A stretch of 64,000 nt of DNA, from the NCBI GenBank assembly GCA_026954325.1, contig JAIXKK010000004.1:1-64000 (forward strand). The letters run 5' to 3'. A program made the translations under genes and the position numbers. Source of the DNA: Bryobacterales bacterium. GTDB taxonomy: Bacteria; Acidobacteriota; Terriglobia; Bryobacterales; Bryobacteraceae. The notes under the pieces were generated by a model. That model worked only from the letters and a program-made list of their open reading frames with translations. It searched no databases and was not told where the DNA came from. This document shows positions 9,469 through 18,005 of this stretch, piece after piece. Position 1 is the stretch's first letter. Each line of letters begins with the position of its first letter.

Positions 9469-9906
9469 GTGACAAATAGCCGGTTCCAAAAAATCTTCAC
9501 CGCTTTCCGTAATCAGATTACGGGCCGATTTCCCGACAACGAGGCACGTCTCCTGTGCTACCTGGCCGGACCTCTCAGCGGCCTGTTGATGCTTTGCCTG
9601 AGAGACTACGGCCGTATGTTCGCGGTTCGCTTTCACGCGTTCCATTCCATGTTGCTCACCGCATTCTGGGCCACGGCCGCCTTTGCCCTTTGGGTTGTGG
9701 AAGAGTCGGCGCCCTGGTTTCTGTCAACCGTCGCCGGTGAAGCCCGCTTCGCCTGGAATTTCGGGTTCCTCTTCGTTTGGGGCAGCCTTCTGGTGACCGC
9801 TTACCGGGGCATCCCCCTCGTCATCGTGCCCCCGCTCCATCACCTTGCCAACCAGTTGGCTCACCGGTGGGACGCCCACCCGGCGCACCCGAACGCAACC
9901 GTCTAA
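9469..9906 (+). CDS. Small integral membrane protein, DUF4870/Tic20-like
   Basis: A 145-aa protein with three or four predicted membrane segments. The pattern DNEARLLCYLAGPLSGLL followed by VRFHAFHSMLL resembles DUF4870/Tic20-like proteins, where an ...RFHAFQS... motif recurs; function is unknown. The start GTG at 9469 was chosen because GGAGG lies 6 nt upstream (9458-9462); an earlier in-frame ATG at 9424 lacks such a site. It is convergent with the DUF1634 gene, with 2 bp between the stops. Confidence 0.6.
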   Translation: MTNSRFQKIFTAFRNQITGRFPDNEARLLCYLAGPLSGLLMLCLRDYGRMFAVRFHAFHSMLLTAFWATAAFALWVVEESAPWFLSTVAGEARFAWNFGFLFVWGSLLVTAYRGIPLVIVPPLHHLANQLAHRWDAHPAHPNATV

Positions 9907-9908
9907 AT

Positions 9909-10298
9909 CTAAACCGCGCTGGTTAGACCGTACAGCAGCAACCCGAGCACAAAAGCGGAAATCCCCACATATAACCAGTCGCGCTCATGAAGAAAAGCGA
10001 ATACGGAGAAAGCCACTCTTGCGATGGGGGTCGCGATCAGCAACACCAATCCGAACTGAATCACCTCCCGCTCACGAAAATGGAGTGCGCCTTCAAAGAT
10101 ACCGGGGAGTGTCCGCAGATCCGAGGGGCCGCCGTGAAACGTATGGTACGCAGGCCGGTCCATCCCATGTTTCGACAGGTACAATGCTCCCCCAATCATC
10201 ACCACCGCAGCGGCCGTGCTCACCCCTATTCGCAGCAATGTGCCTATCCGCATCTCGAGCCGGCGCCGCGCCTCCTGGTTTGTCGCTTCTATCGGCAT
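9909..10298 (-). CDS. DUF1634 membrane protein
   Basis: A 129-aa protein with three transmembrane helices and the usual DUF1634 layout: LRIGVSTAAAVVMIGGALYL, a loop with HTF-G-PSDLRT, then LLIATPIARVAFSVFAF. DUF1634 proteins are typically encoded next to TauE/SafE permeases and are thought to be accessory subunits; no biochemical role is established. Its ATG overlaps the TauE/SafE stop by one base (TGATG), showing translational coupling. Confidence 0.8.
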   Translation of the reverse strand: MPIEATNQEARRRLEMRIGTLLRIGVSTAAAVVMIGGALYLSKHGMDRPAYHTFHGGPSDLRTLPGIFEGALHFREREVIQFGLVLLIATPIARVAFSVFAFLHERDWLYVGISAFVLGLLLYGLTSAV

Positions 10299-11155
10299 CA
10301 GATTCGCCCCGTCACGCTGTTGTAGATCATCTCGACGGCCAATACCGCAACCACCCCGGCGAACAGAAGCCGCAGTTTTCGCGCAGGCATCCTCGTTAAC
10401 AACCGTGCCCCGATGAGGGACCCCGCAAGCACCCCTAGCATCACCGGCATTGCCAGGCCAGGCTCGATATATCCGCGGCCCAGAAAAACACCCGCCCCCG
10501 CCGCTGCCGTCACGCCAATCATGAAATTGCTTGTCGTTGTCGAAACCTTGAACGGCAGTTTCATTGCGCGATCCATGGCCAGCACCTTGACGGCGCCCGA
10601 GCCGATGCCGAGCAAGCCTGCCAGCACTCCAGCTACTCCCATCAACCCAAAACCAGCCGGGATCGATCTCACGTGGTAGCTCCGCGGGCCGTCCGGGCCC
10701 GGATACGTCCCATCCATTCGCAGCAATTGCGCCAATTTCCCTGACGAGTCACCGGTTTCCCTTGAATCGCCGTGCGGCGAAAGCGATGCGTACGCCGAAT
10801 GGAGAAGCACGATACCAAAGATCACGCCGATCCAGGCCGGATTCACTACGGTTGTCAGGTGCGCGCCCAGAATCGCGCCGAGACTGGTGGCGATCTCGAG
10901 GAACATTCCCACACGGATATTGGTGAATCCTTCGCGTACGTAGGCCGCGGCTGCCCCCGAACTGGTGGCGATTACGGATACCAGCGACGCGCCAATCGCG
11001 TATCGAATGTCAATCCCGAAGCCCAGCGTCAGCATCGGCACAATCACGACGCCCCCGCCAAGACCCGTCATCGCCCCGATCAGTCCCGCCAGCAGCGAAC
11101 CGCCCCCGATGTATAACGAAAGCGCGAGGACGGAATCCGGACTCATCCCACTCAT
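10298..11155 (-). CDS. TauE/SafE family anion permease
   Basis: A 285-aa inner-membrane protein with about eight helices and the two repeats of the TauE/SafE (sulfite exporter) family: GLIGAMTGLGGGVVIVPML near the N-terminus and GVLAGLLGIGSGAVKVLAM in the second half. The family moves sulfite, sulfoacetate or other organosulfur anions. It is coupled to the downstream DUF1634 gene. Substrate is not determined; no taurine or sulfonate genes are nearby. Confidence 0.85.
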   Translation of the reverse strand: MSGMSPDSVLALSLYIGGGSLLAGLIGAMTGLGGGVVIVPMLTLGFGIDIRYAIGASLVSVIATSSGAAAAYVREGFTNIRVGMFLEIATSLGAILGAHLTTVVNPAWIGVIFGIVLLHSAYASLSPHGDSRETGDSSGKLAQLLRMDGTYPGPDGPRSYHVRSIPAGFGLMGVAGVLAGLLGIGSGAVKVLAMDRAMKLPFKVSTTTSNFMIGVTAAAGAGVFLGRGYIEPGLAMPVMLGVLAGSLIGARLLTRMPARKLRLLFAGVVAVLAVEMIYNSVTGRI

Positions 11156-11164
11156 TTCCCGGCG

Positions 11165-11938
11165 TCAGTGGACATAGGGACCACGGTCGCGGTCATTCTG
11201 TTGTTTCCGCATGTACACCTGGAATTTCCTCTTCGCGCGCTCCACCTTCCACTGCTGGTAGCGCCGCGCCGCCCATTCCATTGGATTCACGCGTGGCGAA
11301 TACCGCCTCCGGCTCAACGCCCCCTTCAGATAGGCGTATCCGAAGATCATTCCCCCAAGATGCGCTACGTGGCTCACGCCGCCGCCGCTTCCTCCGAAGG
11401 AACTCAAGAACGCGATGGCCCCGAAGATCATCACGAAGTACTTCGCCTTAATCGGGAACAGAAAACTGAAGTAGACGATCCGGTCCGGATACAGAACCCC
11501 AAAAGCCAGCAGCAACCCGTAGATTGCGCCCGAGGCTCCAATCGTGCGCGTGTTCATGCTCCCGAACAGCGCGTTGCCGAACACCACGCACAGCCCGGCG
11601 CCGATACCACAAAGAAAGTAATACTTGAGAAACGCCCGCCGTCCCCAGGTCCGCTCCAGGTCAGTTCCGAACATCCACAGGGTCAGCATGTTGAACAGAA
11701 TGTGCCCAAACCCGTACGGGTCGTGCAGGAACATGTAGGTGAACAGTTGCCAGACGGCAAACGACCCCAGCACCTGGTTCGGAATCAGCCCGAACGGGTA
11801 AAATAGCCCGCCCAGGTCCGCGCGCACGGCGAAGAAATACAACAGAAACAGCGCCGTGTTGCTGATGAGCAGCCATTTCACGCCAGTGGGGAAATATTCC
11901 GAACTCAGATATCCACTCGTACGGCCTGTGTATCGCAT
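11165..11938 (-). CDS. Rhomboid-family intramembrane serine protease
   Basis: A 257-aa polytopic protein with the rhomboid core: HILFNMLTLWMFG (HxxxNM-like), catalytic serine in GASGAIYG (about residue 136) and catalytic histidine in SHVAHLGG (about 193). Rhomboids cleave transmembrane segments of substrate proteins inside the bilayer. The basic tail (KVERAKRKFQVYMRK) is cytoplasmic-like. I chose ATG at 11938; a GTG at 11974 would add 12 residues (IFSKYRRSPPPM-type) but would cover the dyad between this gene and the divergent one. The TauE gene begins 9 bp after its stop, so they may be one transcript. Confidence 0.85.
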   Translation of the reverse strand: MRYTGRTSGYLSSEYFPTGVKWLLISNTALFLLYFFAVRADLGGLFYPFGLIPNQVLGSFAVWQLFTYMFLHDPYGFGHILFNMLTLWMFGTDLERTWGRRAFLKYYFLCGIGAGLCVVFGNALFGSMNTRTIGASGAIYGLLLAFGVLYPDRIVYFSFLFPIKAKYFVMIFGAIAFLSSFGGSGGGVSHVAHLGGMIFGYAYLKGALSRRRYSPRVNPMEWAARRYQQWKVERAKRKFQVYMRKQQNDRDRGPYVH

Positions 11939-11961
11939 AGGGGGCGGGCTTCGTCTATATT

Positions 11962-11978
11962 TTGAGAATATCACTCAA
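11962..11978. promoter_or_regulatory. Dyad in the divergent rhomboid / zincin-like intergenic region
   Basis: TTGAG-N7-CTCAA is an inverted repeat in the 44-bp AT-rich gap between the divergent starts at 11938 and 11983. Its position would suit an operator controlling both genes. It is short and could be chance. Confidence 0.3.
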
Positions 11979-11982
11979 CGCC

Positions 11983-12582
11983 ATGCGAAAGCCCGCACGT
12001 GGCCGAGTCCACTCCCCGGGGCTGCTGAGAAGCTTCGTGGAGTATCTGCGAGGGCGAGAGCAAACTCTCGTTCGCGCGCCGGAACCATGGCCGCTCCTGC
12101 TCCTAAGCTATCCCACGGGAAGCAATGCGATTGCCGGGGAAGTACGTGATGCCTGGCTCCATACGCTTCCGTCTCTTCACGCGCCGGTTGTCGCGCCGTA
12201 CCTCGACATGATGTGCAGGCTTCCCACCATCGTTGTCGTGCAACTCCGCCCTCACAACATCTGCACATGCCTTGGCCATCACCATCCAGCGGGTACGGAG
12301 TCCCGCCTGACACGCTCTCTCGCCGGCGATCTCGGAGACGGACTTGGTGAAATCGACCTCGCCTGGGAGGCGATCCGCGGCTGGCGCCCTCACCCCCTGC
12401 GAACCACCGCCGCCGAATCAATTGCCGGCTTCGAGCACTCTCATTTCCGAACCGCCCTCCTCACTGTTCTTCTCCATGAATTGGAGCATCTCGCCTACCC
12501 CGATCATCAGGAACGCTCCGTGCGCGGTGCTTCCGATGAGTTCTACACGCAGGTTCTCGAAGAACTGCTCTCCCTCGCCTGA
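11983..12582 (+). CDS. Hypothetical protein with metzincin-like HExxH zinc motif
   Basis: A 199-aa protein I cannot place in a family. The outstanding feature is H165-E-L-E-H169-x5-H175 (HELEHLAYPDH): an HExxH zincin motif with a third histidine at exactly the metzincin spacing (HExxHxxGxxH), but with Tyr where metzincins have Gly. A Cys/His-rich patch (CTCLGHHH, about 95-101) lies in the middle. No signal peptide is evident, so a cytoplasmic zinc peptidase is suggested. Start ATG 11983 was preferred to the TTG at 11962, which falls in the dyad. Divergent from the rhomboid gene. Confidence 0.6.
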   Translation: MRKPARGRVHSPGLLRSFVEYLRGREQTLVRAPEPWPLLLLSYPTGSNAIAGEVRDAWLHTLPSLHAPVVAPYLDMMCRLPTIVVVQLRPHNICTCLGHHHPAGTESRLTRSLAGDLGDGLGEIDLAWEAIRGWRPHPLRTTAAESIAGFEHSHFRTALLTVLLHELEHLAYPDHQERSVRGASDEFYTQVLEELLSLA

Positions 12583-12626
12583 CCTCTCGCCCGGCCAGGA
12601 CTTGCCGCACCGCGCCATTTGGTAAC

Positions 12627-14021
12627 ATGGCCCCTTCCATGTCCTCCAAAATCGCCAGCCTCGTCGCGAAGATGGATGAACTCAATGAGTTCGACCGCGA
12701 ACCCGTTCACCTCGACAAATTGCAGCCCGCTTCCCGTTTTGCCGGTCTGTTTGCGGGTGAACACGTCGCCGCCACGGAATTCGTCATCGGAGCCTTCTTC
12801 GTGCTTCACGGCGTTCATGCCCGCGACCTGCTGCTCGGCCTTCTCCTGGGTAATGTCCTGGCCATCCTTTCCTGGACCTTTATCTGCGCTCCCATCGCCG
12901 TTCGCACCCGCCTCACACTCTATTGGTACCTGCGCCGCACTGCCGGACCCGGATTGACTCTCATCTACAATGTCGCCAACGCCCTGCTCTACTGCATCCT
13001 CGCCGGCGCCATGATCTCCGTCTCCGCCACCGCCATCGGCATCGGCTTCGGCTTCGGCATTCCCACCCCCTCGCTCAACGATATCCTTCCGAACAGCGTC
13101 GAATGGGTCGCTCTCACCATCGCCATTGGCATACTCTTCACCATCCTCGCCGTGCTCGGTTTTGCCGCCCTCAGCCGTTTTGCCCAGGTCTGCTCCCCTT
13201 GGCTCTTCCTCATATTCGTCGCCGGCGCGATCGCTACATTCCCCGCGCTCGGCGTTCATGCCAACTTCGACAATCTGTATGAAGTCATGCGGACGAAGGT
13301 CTGGAACGGAACTCCGGTCCCCGGCCAGGAACAGTTCGGCTTCTGGCAAATTGCGTTTTTCGCCTGGTTTGCGAACCTCGCCATGCACATCGGCCTGTCC
13401 GACATGGCCCTGTTCCGCTACGCCAGGCACTGGTCCTATGGCCTGCTCACCTCCACCGGCATCTTTCCCGGCCACTACCTGGCTTGGGTTTGCTCCGGCA
13501 TCATGGTCGCCGGCGTGGACCGGTCCATGGACCCCGGCCGCATGGCCTATACTGCCGCGGGTCTCGCCGGCGTCCTCGCGGTCGCCATCGCCGGGTGGAC
13601 CACCGCTAACCCCACTATCTATCGCGCCGGATTGGCGCTGCAATCCGTTACCCCGAACTGGCCCCGGTGGAAACTTACCCTTTCCACCGGACTCATCACC
13701 TCTTTTCTTGCCTGTTTTCCGGTCTTCTTCGTCCGCCTGCTGGACTACGTGGCTATCTATGGCCTGGTGCTCATGCCCATCGGCGCCGTAGTCTTCGCCG
13801 AACATTGGATCTTCCCCAAACTCGCCATCCCAAAGTACGAAGCCGAAACCCGAGGCTTGGTTCTCAATTGGAAGGTCCTGGTGGTTTGGGCCGGCACGCT
13901 CGCCCTCTGCGCCGTCATGCCCCTACACCTCTTCTATCGCTGGTTGCCTGGCTACTTCGCCGCCATCATCGCCTACGTTGCTCTCAACCTGAACCGGAGG
14001 TCTGCCTCGCCATGCTGCTGA
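12627..14021 (+). CDS. NCS1-type nucleobase/cation symporter (cytosine/purine permease family)
   Basis: A 464-aa inner-membrane transporter with about twelve helices. The acidic, hydrophilic N-terminus followed by SRFAGLFAGEHVAATEFVIG and alternating Ala/Gly-rich helices matches the NCS1 family, whose members import purines, pyrimidines, hydantoins or vitamins with Na+ or H+. ATG at 12627 is used; ATG at 12639 is an alternative. The last 10 bases overlap a small membrane-protein ORF, so the two are coupled. No purine-catabolism gene is next to it, so the substrate is open. Confidence 0.8.
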   Translation: MAPSMSSKIASLVAKMDELNEFDREPVHLDKLQPASRFAGLFAGEHVAATEFVIGAFFVLHGVHARDLLLGLLLGNVLAILSWTFICAPIAVRTRLTLYWYLRRTAGPGLTLIYNVANALLYCILAGAMISVSATAIGIGFGFGIPTPSLNDILPNSVEWVALTIAIGILFTILAVLGFAALSRFAQVCSPWLFLIFVAGAIATFPALGVHANFDNLYEVMRTKVWNGTPVPGQEQFGFWQIAFFAWFANLAMHIGLSDMALFRYARHWSYGLLTSTGIFPGHYLAWVCSGIMVAGVDRSMDPGRMAYTAAGLAGVLAVAIAGWTTANPTIYRAGLALQSVTPNWPRWKLTLSTGLITSFLACFPVFFVRLLDYVAIYGLVLMPIGAVVFAEHWIFPKLAIPKYEAETRGLVLNWKVLVVWAGTLALCAVMPLHLFYRWLPGYFAAIIAYVALNLNRRSASPCC

Positions 14022-14170
14022 TTCTTGCTCTTCTCTCCCTCGCTGCCGGTCTCTATTCCGCCCTCGCCTTCTTCTGGGGCAATATCGATGTGCAGAGCTA
14101 CCGCAACCTGCTGCTCGGAGCGACTTTCGCCTGGTTTGTGTTCGCCACTCTCCGTGCCCAGCGCCGCTAA
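14012..14170 (+). CDS. 52-aa two-helix membrane protein coupled to the permease
   Basis: A small gene starting inside the permease end. ATG at 14012 has GGAGG 11 nt upstream (13996-14000). The product has a first hydrophobic helix (LLILALLSLAAGLYSALAFF), a short polar turn (WGNIDVQSYR) and a second helix (LLLGATFAWFVFATL) ending in basic residues (RAQRR), a tidy hairpin topology with positive-inside tail. It probably sits in the inner membrane beside the NCS1 permease as an accessory subunit; that role is inference from overlap only. Confidence 0.65.
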   Translation: MLLILALLSLAAGLYSALAFFWGNIDVQSYRNLLLGATFAWFVFATLRAQRR

Positions 14171-14251
14171 CCGCGGCCTCGGGTCGCTTCCATCTCCTTC
14201 GGTGTCATTCCCGTACCAGACAGAATATACTTTCCCTTGGAAGCAAGATTC

Positions 14252-15583
14252 ATGGACCGGCGTCAATTCCTTCAAACCACCACCGCGGCAGCCGCCGCGC
14301 TCGCTCCCTCCTACGCCTATCAGAAGCCTCGCCGCGTCGGCATGATCGGCAGCGGCTGGTACGGAAAGTGCGACCTGCTGCGTCTTATCCAGGTGGCGCC
14401 CGTCGAGGTCGTTTCTCTTTGCGATGTCGACAGGAACATGCTCGCCGAAGCCGCGGAAATCGTCTCCACCCGGCAGGCATCGAAGAAAAAACCGCGCACC
14501 TTTGGCGACTATCGCGAAATGCTGCGTCAGAAGGATCTCGACATCGTCCTCATCGACACGCCCGATCACTGGCATGCGCTGCCCATGATTGAGGCCTGCA
14601 AGACCGGCGTGGACGTCTGGGTGCAGAAGCCCATCAGCGTCGATGTCGTCGAAGGCGAAGCCATGCTCGCCGCCGCGCGCAAATACAATCGCGTCGTTCA
14701 GGTAGGCATGCAGCGCCGCAGCACTCCTCACCTCATCGAAGCACGCGACCGCTTCCTCAGGGAAGACAAACTCGGCAAGATCGGCCTCGTCGAAATCTAC
14801 TGCTACTACCACATGCGCGCCCGCGAGAACCCGCCCGATACCGCCCCTCCCCCGTATCTCGACTACGAGATGTGGACCGGACCCGCCCCCATGCGGCCCT
14901 ACAATTCTCTGGTCCATCCGCGCCGTTGGCGGGCCTTCATGGAGTACGGCAATGGCATCATGGGCGACATGTGCGTCCACATGCTCGACATGGTCCGGTG
15001 GATGCTCGATCTCGGCTGGCCCAGTACCATCTCCTCCTCCGGAGGCATTCTCGTCGAACAGGGCGGCAAGGCCAACATCGCCGACACGCAAACCGCCATC
15101 TTCGATTTCGACAAGCTCAAGGTGGTCTGGCAGCATCGCTCCTGGGGCCATCCGCCCGATCCCAAGTACCCCTGGGGCGCCACCTTCTACGGCGAGAAGG
15201 GCACTCTCAAAGCCAGCGTCATGAGCTACGACTTCATCCCCATGAAGGGCGAACCCGTTCACAAGGACGTCACCTACGAGTTCGAGCAGTACCCCGAAGA
15301 CCGCACCGAAAAGGACCTCGAACGCCACGTCGCTCCCGCCATTCGCGGCCACATGCGCGATTTCCTCGCCGCCATCGACGCCCGCTCCCGTCCCGTCGCC
15401 GACATCGAACAAGGCTACATCTCGGCTTCCAGTTGCATCATGGCGAATCTCTCCATGAAACTTGGCCGCTCCCTCACTTGGGATCCCGCCGCCAGGCAGA
15501 TCCGTAATGACAAGGAAGCCAACGCCCTGCTGCGACGCTCTTATCGCGGTCCCTGGGTGCATCCCGATCCGAAGCGCGTATGA
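14252..15583 (+). CDS. Tat-exported Gfo/Idh/MocA oxidoreductase
   Basis: A 443-aa protein beginning with a twin-arginine signal (MDRRQFLQTTTAAAAALAP). The Rossmann half reads VGMIGSGWYG, then DTPDHWHA and VQKPIS, the family's EKP-like substrate motif; the C-terminal half contains GIMGDMCVHMLDMVRWML. Gfo/Idh/MocA enzymes use a tightly held NAD(P) to oxidise or reduce sugars; exported versions with Tat signals fold with cofactor in the cytoplasm and are common in Acidobacteriota and Planctomycetes. ATG at 14252 places RR near the start. Its stop overlaps the next start by 4 bp (ATGA). Confidence 0.85.
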   Translation: MDRRQFLQTTTAAAAALAPSYAYQKPRRVGMIGSGWYGKCDLLRLIQVAPVEVVSLCDVDRNMLAEAAEIVSTRQASKKKPRTFGDYREMLRQKDLDIVLIDTPDHWHALPMIEACKTGVDVWVQKPISVDVVEGEAMLAAARKYNRVVQVGMQRRSTPHLIEARDRFLREDKLGKIGLVEIYCYYHMRARENPPDTAPPPYLDYEMWTGPAPMRPYNSLVHPRRWRAFMEYGNGIMGDMCVHMLDMVRWMLDLGWPSTISSSGGILVEQGGKANIADTQTAIFDFDKLKVVWQHRSWGHPPDPKYPWGATFYGEKGTLKASVMSYDFIPMKGEPVHKDVTYEFEQYPEDRTEKDLERHVAPAIRGHMRDFLAAIDARSRPVADIEQGYISASSCIMANLSMKLGRSLTWDPAARQIRNDKEANALLRRSYRGPWVHPDPKRV

Positions 15584-16407
15584 AGCCTGTTCTCGCTGTT
15601 CTCTTCGCGCTGCCGCTGGTTGCCCAACAAACGGTCCTGCTCCGTCCAGACGCCGAACCCGATCCCTCCGCCGGACCGGAAAAGGTGGAGGAACGCGGCG
15701 CCGGCGGCGTCATTGACCGCGCCATCAGCAATGTCACCCAGCCGTCACTCACTGTCTACCTGCCTCCGAAAACCGATTCAACCGGCATCGCCATTCTGAT
15801 CGCCCCCGGCGGTGGATATGGCCACCTGGCCATCGACAAGGAGGGCCACGACATCGCGCGCTGGCTCAACACCATCGGCGTGGCGGGCGTCGTCCTTAAA
15901 TACCGTCTGCCCGGCGGCGCAAACATGTCCGCCTCGCTTGAGGATATGCATTCCGCCGAGACCGCCGCTCACGTCGCCATCGAGGATGCCGAACTCGCCA
16001 TGCGCCTTATCCGCAAGCACGCCGCCGCCTGGAACGTGAAGCCCAATGCCATCGGCATGATGGGATTCTCCGCGGGCGGCCACCTGGCCGCGATGTTGGG
16101 CGTCATCGCCCCGCCGGACGCGCGCCCGGACTTCCTTGCGCTCCTCTACCCCGCTATCCCTCGCGGCCTCGAAGCCACATCCACCACGCCCCGTGCCTTC
16201 ATTGCCCAGGCCGATGATGACCACCTTGCCCCACGGGAGAACAGCGTGCGCTTTTACCTCGCGCTGAAGCAGGCCAAAGTCCCCGCCGAACTGCTGGTCT
16301 TCTCGAGCGGCGGCCACGGCTTCGGCGTCCGCAAATCCGGCAGAACATCCGCTGCATGGCCGCAAGCATTTGCCTCATGGCTGGCCGAGCAGCAACTGGG
16401 CCGGTAA
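15580..16407 (+). CDS. Secreted alpha/beta hydrolase, acetylxylan-esterase-like
   Basis: A 275-aa protein with a short Sec signal (MKPVLAVLFALPLVAQQ). It has an oxyanion-hole segment APGGGYGHLA near 75, nucleophile S164 in GFSAGGHLA, and probable acid/base residues in QADDDHLAP and SSGGHGFG. This is the BD-FAE/carboxylesterase-like branch that often removes acetyl or feruloyl groups from plant polysaccharides. Overlap with the Gfo/Idh/MocA gene suggests joint action on a periplasmic sugar; the substrate is not shown. Confidence 0.8.
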   Translation: MKPVLAVLFALPLVAQQTVLLRPDAEPDPSAGPEKVEERGAGGVIDRAISNVTQPSLTVYLPPKTDSTGIAILIAPGGGYGHLAIDKEGHDIARWLNTIGVAGVVLKYRLPGGANMSASLEDMHSAETAAHVAIEDAELAMRLIRKHAAAWNVKPNAIGMMGFSAGGHLAAMLGVIAPPDARPDFLALLYPAIPRGLEATSTTPRAFIAQADDDHLAPRENSVRFYLALKQAKVPAELLVFSSGGHGFGVRKSGRTSAAWPQAFASWLAEQQLGR

Positions 16408-16526
16408 GCCGGTCAGCAGAGCGCCCTCAAAACGCGTTATACTCAAAATGTACTGGAAGTAGATCCGCACTCTCCGTTTAACCTCTGATCAGTCGCTGAT
16501 TCCCCTTCCCAAAACAAAACTACTGA

Positions 16527-17759
16527 ATGAACACTTTTTCTGATTTCACTCTGTCCGCAGCTTTACAGGCGAACCTTGCCCGTAATGGCTTCGTCCAACC
16601 CACCCCTGTGCAGGCGCAAGCAATTCCGCCTGCCCTCGAAGGCCGCGATGTGGTTGCCACCGCCCAGACCGGCACAGGCAAGACCCTGGCCTTTGTCCTT
16701 CCGCTGTTGAATTCGTTCAACGCCAAGACGCTTACGCTCGGCGTGAGCGCGGTGATTCTCACCCCCACGCGGGAACTCGCCATTCAGATCCACGAAACCT
16801 TTGCCAAGCTTGCCGCTGGAACCGGCGTCCGCGCGGCGGTTGTCGTCGGCGGATTGAACGAACAGACCCAGCTCCAGAGCATCCGCAAGGGCGCCCAGGT
16901 GCTCATCGCCACTCCCGGCCGCCTCTCTGATTTTCTCCAGCGCAGACTCGTCAAACTTGGCGGCGTCCGCAATCTCGTGCTTGATGAAGCGGACCGCATG
17001 CTCGATATGGGCTTCCTGCCCACCATCAAGCAGATCATCGCGGCCATGCCCGCCAGCCGCCAGACGCTGTTTTTCTCCGCCACCATCGAAACATCGGTTG
17101 CCCATCTCATCAACGCCTATCTGACTAATCCGGTCCGCGTCGCCATCGGCTCCACCACCCGTCCCTCGGATCACGTCGACCTCCACTTCTACGAAGTCGA
17201 GCAGGACCGCAAACTCGGCCTCCTCCAGCACATGCTGAAGCAGGAAGACGGATCGTTTCTTGTCTTCGCCCGCACCAAACACGGAGCGGACCGGCTGGCC
17301 AAGAAACTTGCCCGCACGGGAGTCAAGACCGCCAGCATTCACGGCGACCGCACCCAGAGCCAGCGCAACCGCGCCCTTCGCGGATTCCAGCAAGGGGAGT
17401 ACCGAGTCCTCGTAGCCACCGATGTCGCCGCCCGTGGAATTCACGTCGACGGCATCTCCCATGTCGTGAATTACGACCTGCCCCAGGTCCCCGAGGACTT
17501 CATCCATCGCGTCGGACGCACCGGCCGTGCCGGCGTGCGCGGCGTTGCCTCTACTTTTGGCACGCACTCGGAACGCTCCGACATCCGCCGCATCGAGCGT
17601 ACCCTCAATGTGCGCCTGGCGCACCGCGAAGTGTCTCCCGATATCCTGCCGGAGACCCACGCCAACGGCTCCGTCATCGTCATGCCGGCAAAACAATCCG
17701 CCCGGCCCGCAAAGATTGTCTTCCAATCCGGACGCCGCGCCATCCGCCGCGCCCGATAG
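16527..17759 (+). CDS. DEAD-box ATP-dependent RNA helicase (RhlE-like)
   Basis: A 410-aa helicase with all core motifs: Q motif (GFVQPTPVQAQAIP), motif I AQTGTGKT (46-53), Ia PTREL, Ib TPGR, II DEAD (153-156), III SAT, IV VFARTKHGA, V ATDVAARGIHVDG and VI HRVGRTGR. It uses ATP to unwind short RNA duplexes, in ribosome assembly or mRNA turnover. The tail after the core is short (about 60 residues, basic), as in RhlE rather than DeaD or DbpA. A TATACT sequence at 16438-16443 would give a leader of about 80 nt, but no convincing -35 was seen. Confidence 0.9.
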   Translation: MNTFSDFTLSAALQANLARNGFVQPTPVQAQAIPPALEGRDVVATAQTGTGKTLAFVLPLLNSFNAKTLTLGVSAVILTPTRELAIQIHETFAKLAAGTGVRAAVVVGGLNEQTQLQSIRKGAQVLIATPGRLSDFLQRRLVKLGGVRNLVLDEADRMLDMGFLPTIKQIIAAMPASRQTLFFSATIETSVAHLINAYLTNPVRVAIGSTTRPSDHVDLHFYEVEQDRKLGLLQHMLKQEDGSFLVFARTKHGADRLAKKLARTGVKTASIHGDRTQSQRNRALRGFQQGEYRVLVATDVAARGIHVDGISHVVNYDLPQVPEDFIHRVGRTGRAGVRGVASTFGTHSERSDIRRIERTLNVRLAHREVSPDILPETHANGSVIVMPAKQSARPAKIVFQSGRRAIRRAR

Positions 17760-17852
17760 CCGAAATCAGCCCGGGAAATACCCCGGCGAGGCGATCTTTG
17801 AAGCGATGACTCCACGCGGCTCTGGCGCTACCCTGAAGATGAGGTACCGCTC

Positions 17853-18005
17853 ATGGAATCCATCGGACTCCCCGAACTTCTGATCATCCTCGCCATTGCC
17901 GTACTCCTCTTCGGCCCCAGCAAACTCGCCGGGCTCGGTAAAGGACTTGGCCAAGGCATCAAGGAGTTCAAGAACGCGCTGCGCGGAGACGCTACCGAGG
18001 GATAA
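17853..18005 (+). CDS. tatA: TatA/E twin-arginine translocase subunit
   Basis: A 50-aa protein with the TatA layout: short N-terminus (MESIGLPEL), one membrane helix ([17 protein letters not shown]) with the conserved FGPSKL hinge, then an amphipathic helix ([17 protein letters not shown]). TatA oligomers form the passage for folded Tat substrates, several of which are in this window (oxidoreductase at 14252, aminotransferase at 20956). No tatB or tatC is adjacent. At 50 residues it is at the small end of the family. Its last 14 bp overlap the end of the convergent antiporter gene. Confidence 0.85.
   Translation: MESIGLPELLIILAIAVLLFGPSKLAGLGKGLGQGIKEFKNALRGDATEG

Noticed and set aside
12543..13805. 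420-aa antisense ORF over the NCS1 permease
   Set aside because: Low-complexity Gly/Asp/Glu shadow of a hydrophobic gene.
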